Assembly: GCF_947179515.1 (NCBI RefSeq)
Contig: NC_067473.1
Coordinates: 86,690,350 to 86,754,349 of the forward strand
Source: Apodemus sylvaticus
Taxonomy: Eukaryota; Chordata; Mammalia; Rodentia; Muridae
Length of the DNA stretch: 64,000 bases
Direction: 5' to 3'
Part shown: piece after piece, positions 1 through 10,276 of the stretch
Layout: each line of letters starts with the position of its first letter
How positions within the stretch are numbered: position 1 is the stretch's first letter
Program-made: the position numbers and the translations under genes
Notes under the pieces: model-generated
Told to the model about the DNA's origin: nothing
What the model saw: only the letters and a program-made list of their open reading frames with translations
Database searches by the model: none

Positions 1-1294
1 TTATAAGTTTGGCTGAATTACAGGGAAATTTAAGTCTCAACCTCAGAGGGTGTCAGCAGTTAAAGTAAGGGCATTAATTGGCAAAGAATGTGATCCTATA
101 ACTTGGGATGGGGATGTGTGGGAAGACCCTGCTGAAATTGAGAATTTTGAATCTTCAGATTTTCAAGGATTTACTCCACCTTAAGAAGTAGAACCCTCAG
201 CCCCACCTCTTAAAATAATGCCTTCTCCACTTGAGAAAATTAATTCCTCAGAGCCTGATAAACCAGCAGTGACTTTTGTTGACAATACTGATGTTTCTCA
301 GGTCCCACCAATAGTTTCTTCTAGACCTATAACCAGACTCAAGGCAAAGCAGGCCCCTAGAGGGGAAGTAGAAAGTGTAGTCCATGAGGAAATACACTAT
401 ACTAATAAGGAGCTTAATGAGTTTGCTAATTCATTCAAGCAGAAGTCTGGGGAATATGCATGGGAATGGAATTTAAGGGTGTGGGATAATGGTGGAGGGA
501 ATATAAAACTAGAGCAGGCTGAGTTTATTGGCATGGGCCCTCTAAGTGGAGATTCTAGGCTTAATATAGAAGCTTGCACAGTTAAAAAAGTTGTCAAAAG
601 TTTGTTTGATTGGTTGGCTGAAGTATTTATCAAAAGATGGCTTACTGAAAAAGAGTTGGAGATGCCTGATATCCCTTGGCTTAGTGTTGATGAAGGGATT
701 TTAAGGCTTAGGGAAATTGTAATGATAGAGTGGATACATTTTGTAAAACCTAATCCTCCACAGTGGGAAGGTCCAGAAGATATGCCCTTCACCAGTCCTA
801 TAAAACACAAACTGGTGAGAGGGGCACCAGTACATTTAAAGAGTTTTGTTCTTGCCCTTTTCCTTGTGCCAGACCTTAGAGTTGGAGATGCTGCTGCTCA
901 ATTAGATGAATTAAATTAAATGGGGTTAATTGGGCCCTGGGTTAACAAGGGCCAGGTGGCAGCATTGAATTGCCAGAGACAAGGTGATCATAGTTATTAT
1001 AATGGACAGTGTAGACAAAACAATGTTTATAATGACATACCCCGTAATGAACAGAGAGGTGGAATTTATAATGGTATGACTCGTTTGGACCTTTGGTGCT
1101 GGCTAATCAATCATGGTGTTTCCAGGGATGAAATACATAGGAAACCTACTGCATATCTGTTTAATCTGTATAAGCAGAAAAATCCTCAAACAAATGATAG
1201 AAAGGCTGCATTGGATCATGGCAAAAGGCAGTCTTGGTCAGTGAATCAATTTCCAGACTTGAGCCAGTTTACAGATCCAGAACCCCTTGAATGA
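1..1294 (+). pseudogene. ERVL gag, broken
   Basis: Gag would encode the structural polyprotein of the particle. One plus-strand frame stays readable from the window start to the TGA at 1292-1294, interrupted by in-frame TAA codons at 182-184 and 917-919. The middle section (218-919, 233 codons) is the longest open piece. The assignment rests on position directly upstream of a recognisable retroviral protease and on overall resemblance to ERVL gag. I see no zinc-knuckle CCHC motif in the C-terminal part, as expected for ERVL. The true start lies outside the window. Confidence 0.75.
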
Positions 1295-1399
1295 AGGGGT
1301 GACCAGGTTCCCCTGAGGAAGGATCTTGATAAGACACCTAAAAGTTTTGCTGTTAGTCTTTTTCTAATTCTTTCCCAGAGGGACCTAGAGCCTTTTACA

Positions 1400-1740
1400 A
1401 GGGTAACTGTACACTGGCGGGAAAGGAAATAATCAGAATTTCCTGGGCCTATTGGATACTGGCTCTGAATTGACACTGATCCCAGGAGATCCCAAGAAGC
1501 TGTGGTCCTCCAGTTAGAGTAGGGGCTTATGGAGGACAGGTGATTAATGGAGTTTTGACTGATGTGTGACTCACAGTAGGTCCAGTGGGTCCCCGAACAC
1601 ATCCTGTGGTCATTTTCCCATTTCCAGAATGTATAATTGGGATAGATATACTCAGAAATTGTCAGAATTCCCACATTGGTTCTCTGACCTGTGGAGTGAG
1701 GGCTATTATGGTTGGAAAGGCAAAATGGAAGCCTTTAGAG
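1400..1740 (+). pseudogene. ERVL protease domain, broken
   Basis: An aspartic protease domain would cleave the Gag-Pol polyprotein. The active-site motif LLDTGSELTLIPGD is readable around 1449-1490 (frame of 1440). The later stretch PFPECIIGIDIL near 1617-1655 matches the conserved Gly-Ile-Asp region at the C-terminal end of retroviral proteases. The two halves are in different frames, and a TGA at about 1567 lies between them. The domain leads directly into RT. Confidence 0.7.
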
Positions 1741-2800
1741 TTACCTCTGCCAAAGAAAATAGTGAATGAAAAACAATATTGTATTCCTGGAGAAATTCCA
1801 GAAATTACTGCCATGATCAAGGACTTGAAAGATGCGGGGGTGGTGGTTCCCACCACATCTCCCTTTAACTCTCCCATCTGGCCAGTGCAGAAGACAGATG
1901 GATCATGGAGGATGACAGTTGACTATCGAAAATTAAATCAGGTAGTAACTCCAATTGCAGCTGCTGTACCGGATATAGTTTCGTTACTTGAGCAAATTAC
2001 CACATCTCCTGGAACCTGGTATGCTGCTATTGACCTGGAAAATGCCTTCTTCTCAGTACCTGTCCATAAGGACCACCAGAAGCAGTTTGCTTTTAGTTGC
2101 AAGGCCAGCAGTATACCTTTACAGTTTTGCCTCAAGGATATATTAACTCTCCTGCCCTGTGTCATAACTTAAGTAGAAAGGATCTTGATCGTTTGTCTCT
2201 TCCACAAAATATCACATTGGTGCATTATATTGATGGCATTATGCTGACTGGACTAAGGGAGCAGGAAGTAGCATCAGCTTTGGATTCATTGGTAACACAT
2301 ATGCGTATCAGAGGATGGGAAATAAGTCCAAACAAGATTCAAGGATCATCTATTTCAGTGAAATTCTTAGGAGTACAGTGGTGCGAGGCATGTAGATATA
2401 TTCCTTCTAAGGTGAAAGATAAGTTATTGCACCTGGCCCCTCCCACCACCAAGAAAGAAGCACAACAGTTAGTGGGTCTATTTGAATTCTGGAGACAGCA
2501 CATTCCTCACTTAGGTGTGTTACTCAGGCATATTTACTGAGTGACTCAGAAAGCTGCTAGTTTTTTGTGGGGCCCTGAACAGGAGAAGGCTATTCAACAG
2601 GTCCAGGCTGCTGTGCAGGCTGCACTACCACTGGGACCATATGATCCAGCAAACCCAATGGTACTTGAGGTGTCGGTGGCAAAAAGAGATGCTGTTTGGA
2701 GCCTCTGGCAGGCCCCTGTAGGCGAATCACAAAAGAGACCTTTGGGTTTTAGAGCAAAGTTCTACCATCATCTGCAGACAACTACTCTCCCTTTGAAAAA
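1741..2800 (+). pseudogene. ERVL reverse transcriptase, broken, catalytic box altered
   Basis: This is the polymerase part of ERVL Pol. Finger and palm blocks are recognisable: WRMTVDYRKLN near 1903-1935, YAAIDLENAFFSVPV near 2020-2062 (first catalytic Asp) and VLPQGYINSPALCHNL near 2112-2170. The catalytic box reads YIDG at about 2227-2238, so the position normally held by the second Asp is Gly. A one-base deletion near 2100 shifts the frame. A TGA at 2538-2540 and another frameshift near 2790 break it again. The piece cannot encode an active polymerase. Confidence 0.85.
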
Positions 2801-3514
2801 CAGCTCTTGGCCTGCTATTGGGCCTTAGTGGAAACTGAACGTTTGACAATAGGACACCAAGTTACTATGCGGCCTGAACTACCCATCATGAGCTGGGTGT
2901 TATCAGACCCTCCAAGTCATAAAGTAGGGCGTGCCCAACAGCAATCTCTTATCAAATGGAAGTGGTATATAAGTGATTGGGCCAGAGCAGGTCCTGAAGG
3001 CACAAGCAAGTTACATGAAGAAGTTGCTCAAATGCCCATGGTTTCTACTGTTACAATGCGATCTGCTCCCACGCATGCACCCATAGCCTCATGGGGTGTT
3101 CCCTATGACCTGCTGACTAAAGAAGAGACGACTAGGACCTGGTTTACTGATGGCTCTGCACATTATGCAGGCACCATCCAGAAGTGGATAGCTGCAGCAT
3201 TACAACCCTTTTCTGGGACAAGCCTGAAAGATACAGGTGAAGGAAAATTTTCACAGTGGGCAGAACTTCGGGCAGTACACATGGTATTACAGTTTGTTTG
3301 GAAGAAGAAATGGCCAGATGTACGATTGTTCACTGACTCATGGGCTGTAGCCAATGGATTGGCTGGATGGTCAGGGACATGGAAAGATCACAATTGGAAA
3401 ATTGGTGAGAAAGACATCTGGGAAAGAAGTATGTGGATAGATCTCTTCAAATGGGCAAAGGATGTGAAGATATTTGTGTCCCATGAATGCTCACCAAAAG
3501 GTTACTTCAGCTGA
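2801..3514 (+). pseudogene. ERVL RNase H domain
   Basis: RNase H degrades the RNA strand of the RNA-DNA hybrid during reverse transcription. The frame starting at 2807 (TTG; a continuation of pol, not a real start) stays open to 3514. It shows FTDGS near 3145, WAELRAVHMVL near 3258 and FTDSWAVANGL near 3328, which carry three of the acidic residues of the RNase H fold. The frame is lost just before the integrase at about 3490. Confidence 0.8.
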
Positions 3515-4538
3515 GAAGGAGTTCAATAATCAAGTGCATAAGATGGCCCATTCTGTGGACAGTCAGCCCCTTTCCTCAGCCATTCAAGTTACTGCCCAGT
3601 GGGCACATGAACAAAGTGACCATGGTGGATGAGATGGAGGTTATGCTTGGACTCAGCAACACGGACTTACACTCACCAAGGCTGACCTGGCTACAGCTGC
3701 TGCTGAATGCCAGATCTGCCAACAGCAGAAACCAACACTGAGCCCCAGATATGGCACCATTCCTCGAGGTGACCAGCCAGCAACCTGGTGGCAGGTTGAC
3801 TATATTGGGCCACTTCCCCTGTGGAAAGGACAACATTTTGTTCTTACTGGAGTAGGTACTGGTTATGGATTTGCCTTTCCTGAATGTAATGCTTCTGCCA
3901 AAACCGCCATCTGTGGACTCATCTATCATCATGGTATTCCACACAGTATTTCTACTGACCAAGGAACTCATTTCACAGCTAGAGAAGTGCAACAGTGGGC
4001 CCATGATTATGGAATTCACTGGTCTTTCCATGAATGTAATGCTTCTGCCAAAACTGCCATCTGTGGACTTATCTATCATCATGGTATTCCACACAGTATT
4101 GCTACTGACCAAGGAACTCATTTCACAGCCAGAGAAGTGCAACAGTGGGCCCATGATTATGGAATTCACTGGTCTTTCCATGTTCCCCATCATCCTGAAG
4201 CAGCTGGTCTGATAGAAAGATGGAATGGCCTTTTGAAGATACAGTTACAGTGCCAATTAGGTGGCAACAGCATGAAGGTCTGGGGCAGAGTTCTTCAGAA
4301 GGCAGAATATGCTTTGAATCAGCGTTCAATATATGGTACAGTTTCTCCCATAGCCAGGATCCATGGGTCCAGAAATCAAGGGGTGGAAAAAGGAATAGTT
4401 CCACTCACTATAACTCCTAGTGACCCTATAGGAAAATTGTTGCTTCCTGTCCCCACAACTTTAGGTTCTGCTGGCCTAGAAGTTTTGGTTCCAGACAGGG
4501 AGTGCTCCTACCAGGAGCCACAACAAACATTCCATTGA
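3495..4538 (+). pseudogene. ERVL integrase with internal 50-codon duplication
   Basis: The N-terminal HHCC zinc-binding region is readable around 3590-3730 (WAHEQSDHGG, QQHGL, ECQICQQ) but contains a TGA at 3630-3632. The catalytic core follows: VDYIGPLP near 3798 gives the first Asp, TDQGTHF gives the second, and EAAGLIERWNGLL near 4198 gives the Glu. The segment with the second Asp occurs twice in tandem because of a 150-bp in-frame duplication (3881-4180), so the core is 50 residues too long. The frame is open from 3633 to 4538. Such a core is unlikely to fold normally. Confidence 0.85.
3881..4180 (+). repeat. 150-bp tandem duplication inside ERVL integrase
   Basis: Bases 3881-4030 and 4031-4180 are direct repeats of 150 bp that differ at 4 positions by my count. 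The unit is a multiple of three, so the reading frame is kept. It covers the part of the integrase core with the second catalytic Asp (TDQGTHFTA). Confidence 0.95.
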
Positions 4539-4966
4539 ACTGGAAGCTCAGATTTCGCCCTGGCCATTTTGGGCTTCTAATGCCCTTAAACCAACAGGCT
4601 AAGAAAGGAATAACAGTGTTAGGAGGGGTGATAGATCCAGATTACCATGAGGAAATTGGATTGCCTCTCCACAATGTAGGTAAGCAGGATTATGTCTAGA
4701 GTGCAGGAGATCTGCTAGGGCATTTCTTAGTACTACCATGTCCTGTGATTAAAGTCAATGGGAAAGTACAACAGCCTAATCCAAGCAGGATGGCAAAGGA
4801 CACAGACCCATCAGGAATGAAGGTATGGGTCAATCCTCCAGGAAAAGAGCCAAGACCTGTTGAGGTGCTTGCTGAAGTTGAAGGAAATACAGAATGGGTA
4901 GCAGAGGAAGGTAGTTATAAATACCAGCTAAGGCCACATAACCAGTTGCAGAAAACAGGATTATAA
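4490..4966 (+). pseudogene. ERVL dUTPase, broken
   Basis: dUTPase hydrolyses dUTP and limits uracil incorporation during reverse transcription. The motifs IPLNWKLRF and PGHFGLLMPLNQQAKKG (near 4534-4600) and GVIDPDY (near 4627-4650) belong to the trimeric dUTPase fold. The frame of 4502 runs to a TAG at 4697-4699 and continues in the same frame from about 4700 to the stop at 4964-4966. It is out of frame with integrase, so a frameshift lies near 4490-4538. Position after integrase and before the 3' LTR is typical for ERVL. Confidence 0.85.
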
Positions 4967-5210
4967 GTAATATGAATGCTTTTTTCTTATTTTGTTAAAG
5001 ATACATTTGTATTTCTTCTAATTCCTTCAACATCAGTTGGTATTGAGACACTAAAAGAATGTTCCCAAAGGACGTTGCCCCTTTGTAAATTTACAAATGT
5101 GTTTGCTATTGTACGAGGAATAGGTATATCATGTTAGGCGTATTCATGACCTTGTTATTGTTTCATGTGGACATGTGATATTATTTGTGTCAAGTTGACA
5201 AGGGATGGAT
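4967..5210 (+). other. ERVL 3' untranslated region and PPT
   Basis: No coding sequence between dUTPase and the LTR. The last bases before the LTR (about 5200-5209, AAGGGATGGA) are purine-rich and could serve as the polypurine tract that primes plus-strand DNA. Confidence 0.5.
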
Positions 5211-5724
5211 TGTTGTGGCTATTCCTGTTTGTCAACTTGACTATACCTGGAATGAACTACAATCTAGAATTGGAAGGCTCACCTATGATCCTAATCTGGA
5301 GGATCAGAGATATAAATTTCTGACCTGGATCTTGGCATGGAAATCTTGAAGCATAGTGGCTATGAATTCCAGAAGATTAAGACAAGGAGATCTCCGAGTT
5401 CAAGATCATCTGGGATTAAAGGCATGGAGGCACATGCCTTTAATCTGGGCCACACCCTCTGCTGGAGACCTACAGTCTTTAATCTGGGCTACACCCTCTG
5501 CTGGAGATCTATATAAGGACATTGGAAGACGGAAGATTGACTTACTCTTCCTTGCCTGCTTGCCTCCTTGGACTGAGCAACTGCTAGATCCTTGGACTTC
5601 CATCCAAAGCTGCTGCTGACCATTGTTGGGGAACTGGATTATAGATTGTAGTCATTGACAAATTCCCTAACTATATAAAGACTACCCATACATTCTGTGA
5701 CTCTAGAGAACTGAAACTAATACA
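5211..5724 (+). mobile_element. ERVL 3' LTR, MT2-type
   Basis: The LTR starts TGTTGTGGCTATTCCTG and ends AACTAATACA, giving TGT...ACA termini over 514 bp. The text matches the MT2-type LTR family of rodents, and a second, solo copy lies at 56949-57428. A TATA-like TATATAAGG at about 5511-5519 marks the core promoter. Just upstream is an imperfect tandem duplication of about 38 bp (about 5438-5510, two copies of TTTAATCTGGG(C/T)YACACC...). Full-length ERVL and MT2 LTRs are known to be active in early embryos; nothing here shows that this copy is. Confidence 0.85.
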
Positions 5725-6752
5725 CTCATTTAGGATGATATTTTTCAGTTCCAACCATTTGCCTAAGAATTTCATGAATTCATTGTTTTTAATTACTGAG
5801 CAGTATTCCATTGTGTAAATATAGCACATTTTCTGTATCCATTCCTCCATTGAGGGACATCTGGGTTCTTTCCAGCTTCTGGCTATTATATATAAGGCTG
5901 CTATGAACATAGTCGAGCATGTGTCCTTATTGCATGCCTCAGAATACTTTGGGTATATGCCCAGGAGTGGTATAGCAGGATGTGCCAGAAGTGTCATGCT
6001 CAGTTTTCTGAGGAACCGCCAGACTGATTTCCATAATGTACCAACTTGCATTCACACCAGAAGTGGAGGAGTGTTCCTCTTTCTTCACATCCTCACCAAC
6101 ACCTGCTGTCTCTTGAGTTTTTAATCTTAGCCATTCTGACTGATGTGCGGTGATATCTCAGGGTTGTTTTGATTTGTATTTTTCTAATGACTAATGATGT
6201 CCAGCATTCTTTAAGGTGCTTCTCAGCCATTTTGAATATCTTCAGGTGAAATTTCTTTATTTAGCTCTGTACCCCATTTTTTAATAGTGTTATTTGGTTC
6301 CCACACACCTATGGTCACTTTATCTTTGACAAAGGAGCTGAAACCATCCAGAAGAAAAAAGATAGCCTTTTCAACAATGGTGCTGGTTAAACTGGAGGTC
6401 ATCATGCAGATAATGCAAATTGATCCATTCATATCTCCTTGTACTAAGCACAACTCTAAGTGGATCAAGGACCTCCACATAAAACTAGACCCATTGAAAC
6501 TAATAGAAAAGAAACTGTGGAAGACCCTTGAGGACATGGACACAGGGGAAATGTTCCTGAACAGAACACCAATAGTTTATGCTCTAAGATCAAGAATTGA
6601 TAAATGGGACCTCATAAAATTGCAAAGTTTCTGTAAGGGAAAGGACACTGTCAAAAGGACAAAATGGCAACCAACAAATTGGGAAAAGATCTTCACCAAC
6701 CTACATCCAACAGAGGGCTAATATCCAATATTTACAAAGAACTCAAGAAGTG
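5725..6752 (-). mobile_element. L1 fragment with 5' inversion
   Basis: 5725-6300 reads as the C-terminal end of L1 ORF2 on the minus strand. 6300-6752 reads as the immediately preceding part of ORF2 on the plus strand. The two halves meet head-to-head and are nearly contiguous in L1 coordinates (about 15 bp lost). This is the signature of twin-primed reverse transcription. The L1 3' UTR and tail are missing because the ERVL LTR ends exactly at 5724; the rest should lie on the far side of the ERVL, upstream of the window. Confidence 0.85.
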
Positions 6753-6927
6753 AGACTCAAGAAAAATTTTAAAACCTATACTCTATTTAGCTTAAAACTC
6801 TAAAAGACACTGACCAATTTTTTCATTTAGCCAAACAACCAAAATTAACCTGAGGAGTTAACAACTTAAATAGAACCATAATAAATCAAGTGATTAAAAA
6901 TAGTAATGAGAAGCATTTCCAGCTAAA

Positions 6928-6975
<48 letters not shown>
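6928..6975 (+). repeat. (ATG)16 microsatellite
   Basis: Sixteen perfect ATG units. Surrounding bases 6753-7029 show no gene or recognisable element. Confidence 0.97.
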
Positions 6976-6976
<1 letters not shown>

Positions 6977-7029
6977 CAATAATGATGGCCAGGATATAAT
7001 GCATTATTCACAATAAAATTCTTCTAGAC

Positions 7030-7162
7030 TTTCCTTGAATACTTACAGCCAATTCTTCTTGAACAATTTTTAAAATGATAGATGAAAGAGAATTCCCAAA
7101 CTTTTTCTATCAAGCTAATATCACTCTAATACCAAAACCAGGAAAAGACAGAACAACAACAA

Positions 7163-7205
<43 letters not shown>

Positions 7206-8785
7206 ACTATTGGGCAATATCCCCAGTGATCATAGCCCAAAAATGCTCAATAAAAATCTTTTAAATAAAACAGTGGTATACACTAAAAAGATTATATATC
7301 ATGACACAGTTGACTTTATCCCTGAAATTCAGGTGTGGTTCAACTTACAGCATTCAATATGTACCATGGAGCACATAAATAAACTGAAAAAAACAAAAAG
7401 ATCACATGATCACCTCAAAAGACACTAATCAAAAGCCTTTGTCAAAATCCAATGTGCCTTCATGATATAATTCTTAGAGAATGTAGGGCTGGAGGGAACA
7501 TACCTCAGCAGTTTAAAAGTTATATGTGAGGACTCCCCAGTCAATATTATTCTTAAAGGAGAAAACCTGAAGCATTCACACTGAAGTCAGAAATGAATTA
7601 AGTCCATTATCTCTTCAGTATTTTGTATGAAATACTAACTGGAGCAATATGGCAAGAGAAGGAAATGAAAGGAATATAAAACAGGAAGAGAGCAGTTAAA
7701 ATCTACCTATTTGTAGATGGCATGACAAAATGCATTAGAGACAGCAGGGTTCATCAGAAAACATCTAGAAATAATTAAAAAATTCAGCAAGCAGCAGGAA
7801 CCAATTTTAACAAGTAATAGGTTTTGTATGCACCAACAACAAGGATCAGAGAAGGAGATCATGGACACCTTCCTATTCACAGTAGCTCCAAATTAAAGAA
7901 AATATCTAAGAATCAACCTAACCAAAGAACTAAATGATGTCCATAATAAAAATTTTGAATCCATGAAGAAAACTAGAAAAAGACATTAAAAATAGAAACA
8001 TAACCAGTGCTTGTTGATTAATAGAATTAATTTGAAAATGAACATTTTACCAAAAGCAATTTACAGATGCTATGCAACCCAGTCAGAATCCCATCTTTCT
8101 TCACAAAAATAGCAAGAAAAAAAAATACCCTAAAAGTTAATGGATCACAGATGACCCTAGAAAGCCAAAAATCATTTTGAACAAAAGGCACTACACTAGA
8201 GGAATTCCATGAGAGATCTTAAGATACATTATTAAGCCATAGTACCAAAAACAGTATGATAATCATACAAAATCATGCATGTCAACTAATGAAACAAAAT
8301 AGAAGACCCAAACATGATTATGTGTAACTTCAGGCACTTAGTGTCTGAGCAATGTGCAAAATCATACTGGAAAGAGGAAAGCATCATTAACAAATGTTGC
8401 TGAGAAAACTGGATATTCACATGCAAAAAGAGTTAGACTCATGCTTTGTACACATGGATCAATGACTCAATAAACCTGAAACCTGAAATTACTAGAAGAA
8501 AACATAGGCAGTACCCTATGTTGTAGGATACAACTTATTTAATAGCACTCCATTTCTCTAAGAACTAATGAAGCATTGTTTCCAGAATATATAAATGACT
8601 AGAAAACAGAGCAAAAAACACAAAACAAAAAAGAAGAAAAGACAAAAAAAAATTGCTTAAAAATATCTCAAAAGTATTTATCATCCCTAGCAATTAAGGA
8701 AATACAAATGTAAAGAACTTTGCAATTTCATTTTTACCCCAGGCAGAACAGCTAAGATCAATTACACAGTAGACAACAAATTTTA
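7030..8785 (+). mobile_element. Old L1, ORF2 remnant
   Basis: Decayed L1 ORF2 in the plus orientation. The RT entry region is readable from 7075 (FYQANITLIPKPGKD), with later segments matching the ORF2 C-terminal half up to about 8785. No reading frame longer than about 117 codons survives. An uninterrupted run of 40 A (7164-7203) has expanded inside the coding text. Confidence 0.75.
7164..7203 (+). repeat. A40 homopolymer
   Basis: Forty consecutive A after a short (CAA)n run, inside the RT region of an old L1. Probably slippage expansion. Confidence 0.95.
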
Positions 8786-9340
8786 GAGGGGTTCTAATCA
8801 GAGAGGTAAGGAAATAAGTACAAAAGAAGGAGGGAGGAGGGTAAAAGTGAAGATGTCTGAAAAACTTGTAACAATGCATTTACCTATTCACACAAAAAAT
8901 CTTATAACACATGCGAGTCCTCATATAAGTATGCATACATGGTTTAAATTAAATGTTCTTTTGGTCAGTACTGTCATACAACACTATTGTTTGCATTTCA
9001 GGAGTAACAACAGATGATAAAATAGAAATAACATCTTATTAATTAAATAAGTCAAAAGCAACCAACATTTTTCTAAAAACAATCCAAATTTCACAAGACA
9101 AATCAATTAGGAAAGATTCAGTAATCCATTAGTAAAGACATAATACAGTTAAACTAAGGTCTGAGAAAAAATGGTCATGAACAAAACTTTATGAGTAGTC
9201 TAAAAACCATGATGACTACTCATGATGTATTCCGGAAAGTCCAGCATTAAGGTTGTGGCTCCCTCACCCTGGAGAGCACCACCCTGGCACTGAATTCTTT
9301 GCTGCTCTTGTGCTGTTTTCATTATGTTGCTTAGATTGCT
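8786..9340. other. No recognised feature
   Basis: AT-rich sequence. I see no convincing ORF, SINE or LTR here. Confidence 0.5.
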
Positions 9341-9344
9341 TACA

Positions 9345-9530
9345 TGGCAAATAATAGTTAATAATCAAAATACCACACCTGTAAATCAATACTGTGAAGA
9401 TGGAGACAGGAGGATCAGGTGCCCGAAGTCAATTTTGGCTAGAGAGTACAGTACATTTGAAGCCATCCTTAGCTACGTGAGATCCTGTCTCAAGGACCAG
9501 GGGGTTGAGTTATAAAGCTAAAATTAGAAA
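9345..9530 (+). repeat. B1-like SINE, degenerate
   Basis: The order CACACCTGTAA, GACAGGAGGATCAGG, GAAGCCATCCTTAGCTACGTGAGATCCTGTCTCAA follows the 7SL-derived B1 family, including the end motif. The 5' part is diverged. The small ORF at 9324-9515 is a by-product. Confidence 0.6.
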
Positions 9531-10276
9531 AGTAAGACAGTTCTGTTTTTCTTCCATTACCATCTTCCACCCAATTATTCAAAAACTCATCCTTTCTTCT
9601 TATTCTTTTGTCTTTCCTTTTCAAATACAGGGAAAGATCAAGTTTTGAAAGTTTCAGAGAAACTGGTGGCTAAGGCTTACTTGTCAGTGGGGAGAAAAGC
9701 ATGAGAAAAGAGAAAAGGTATTAACAGTAAATTATATTTATATATTTCATTGTTCCAGACCCCAGAAATCATTTCCTAGTTACTTGCCTGAAACAATAAC
9801 AGGACTGTGGATTCAGGTCACAGTTTTGGGTCCTGACCCTGCCTCAACCATAATAGAATACATTAAATGTGACATTCCAGGGCGGGTTTTAGATCCTCAT
9901 TTCCTTTCTCCCAACAGTGCAGCATGGATAAGGGATGAATTTGTCTAAGAATTCAGACAAGATAGACAGCAGGTTTTTAGGTTACCAGAACTTGAGGACT
10001 CACTAGGATCAAATATTTAGTACTTGAGGAAAGATGGACACTCAAGTCTGAATATAAATTCAAAATGTCATGGTAACAGAGCACCAGGCCTCTCTGCTGC
10101 AGAGAAAAGAATCTATGAATGCGAGTGTCGAGATGTGGGTGTCTGCCACAGCAGGCACACTGCTTGTTCACAAAGGACAATATCATCTCACGCTACTGCA
10201 ACAGTGGTTGTGGAGCGCCATCTACTGAAGACATTTCAGTGGCTCTCATGCAACTAAGAGCTGAAGGTTGCTTTCA
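9531..10276. other. No recognised feature
   Basis: Mixed-composition sequence without a supported gene. Short ORFs at 9977-10257 overlap on both strands and show no domain. Confidence 0.45.

Larger units (their letters stand above)
1..5724 (+). mobile_element. ERVL (class III) provirus, 3' part, decayed
   Basis: An endogenous retrovirus of the ERVL type enters the window within gag and ends with a 3' LTR. The order gag, protease, RT, RNase H, integrase, dUTPase, LTR is readable on the plus strand. A dUTPase placed after integrase is characteristic of ERVL. The LTR resembles the rodent MT2 family. Coding is broken by at least four in-frame stops and several frameshifts, so the copy is not functional. 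No env is visible. The 5' LTR lies upstream of the window. The element ends inside an L1 (5725 onward), so it inserted into that L1. Its 5-bp TSD cannot be checked because the left end is missing. Confidence 0.9.
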
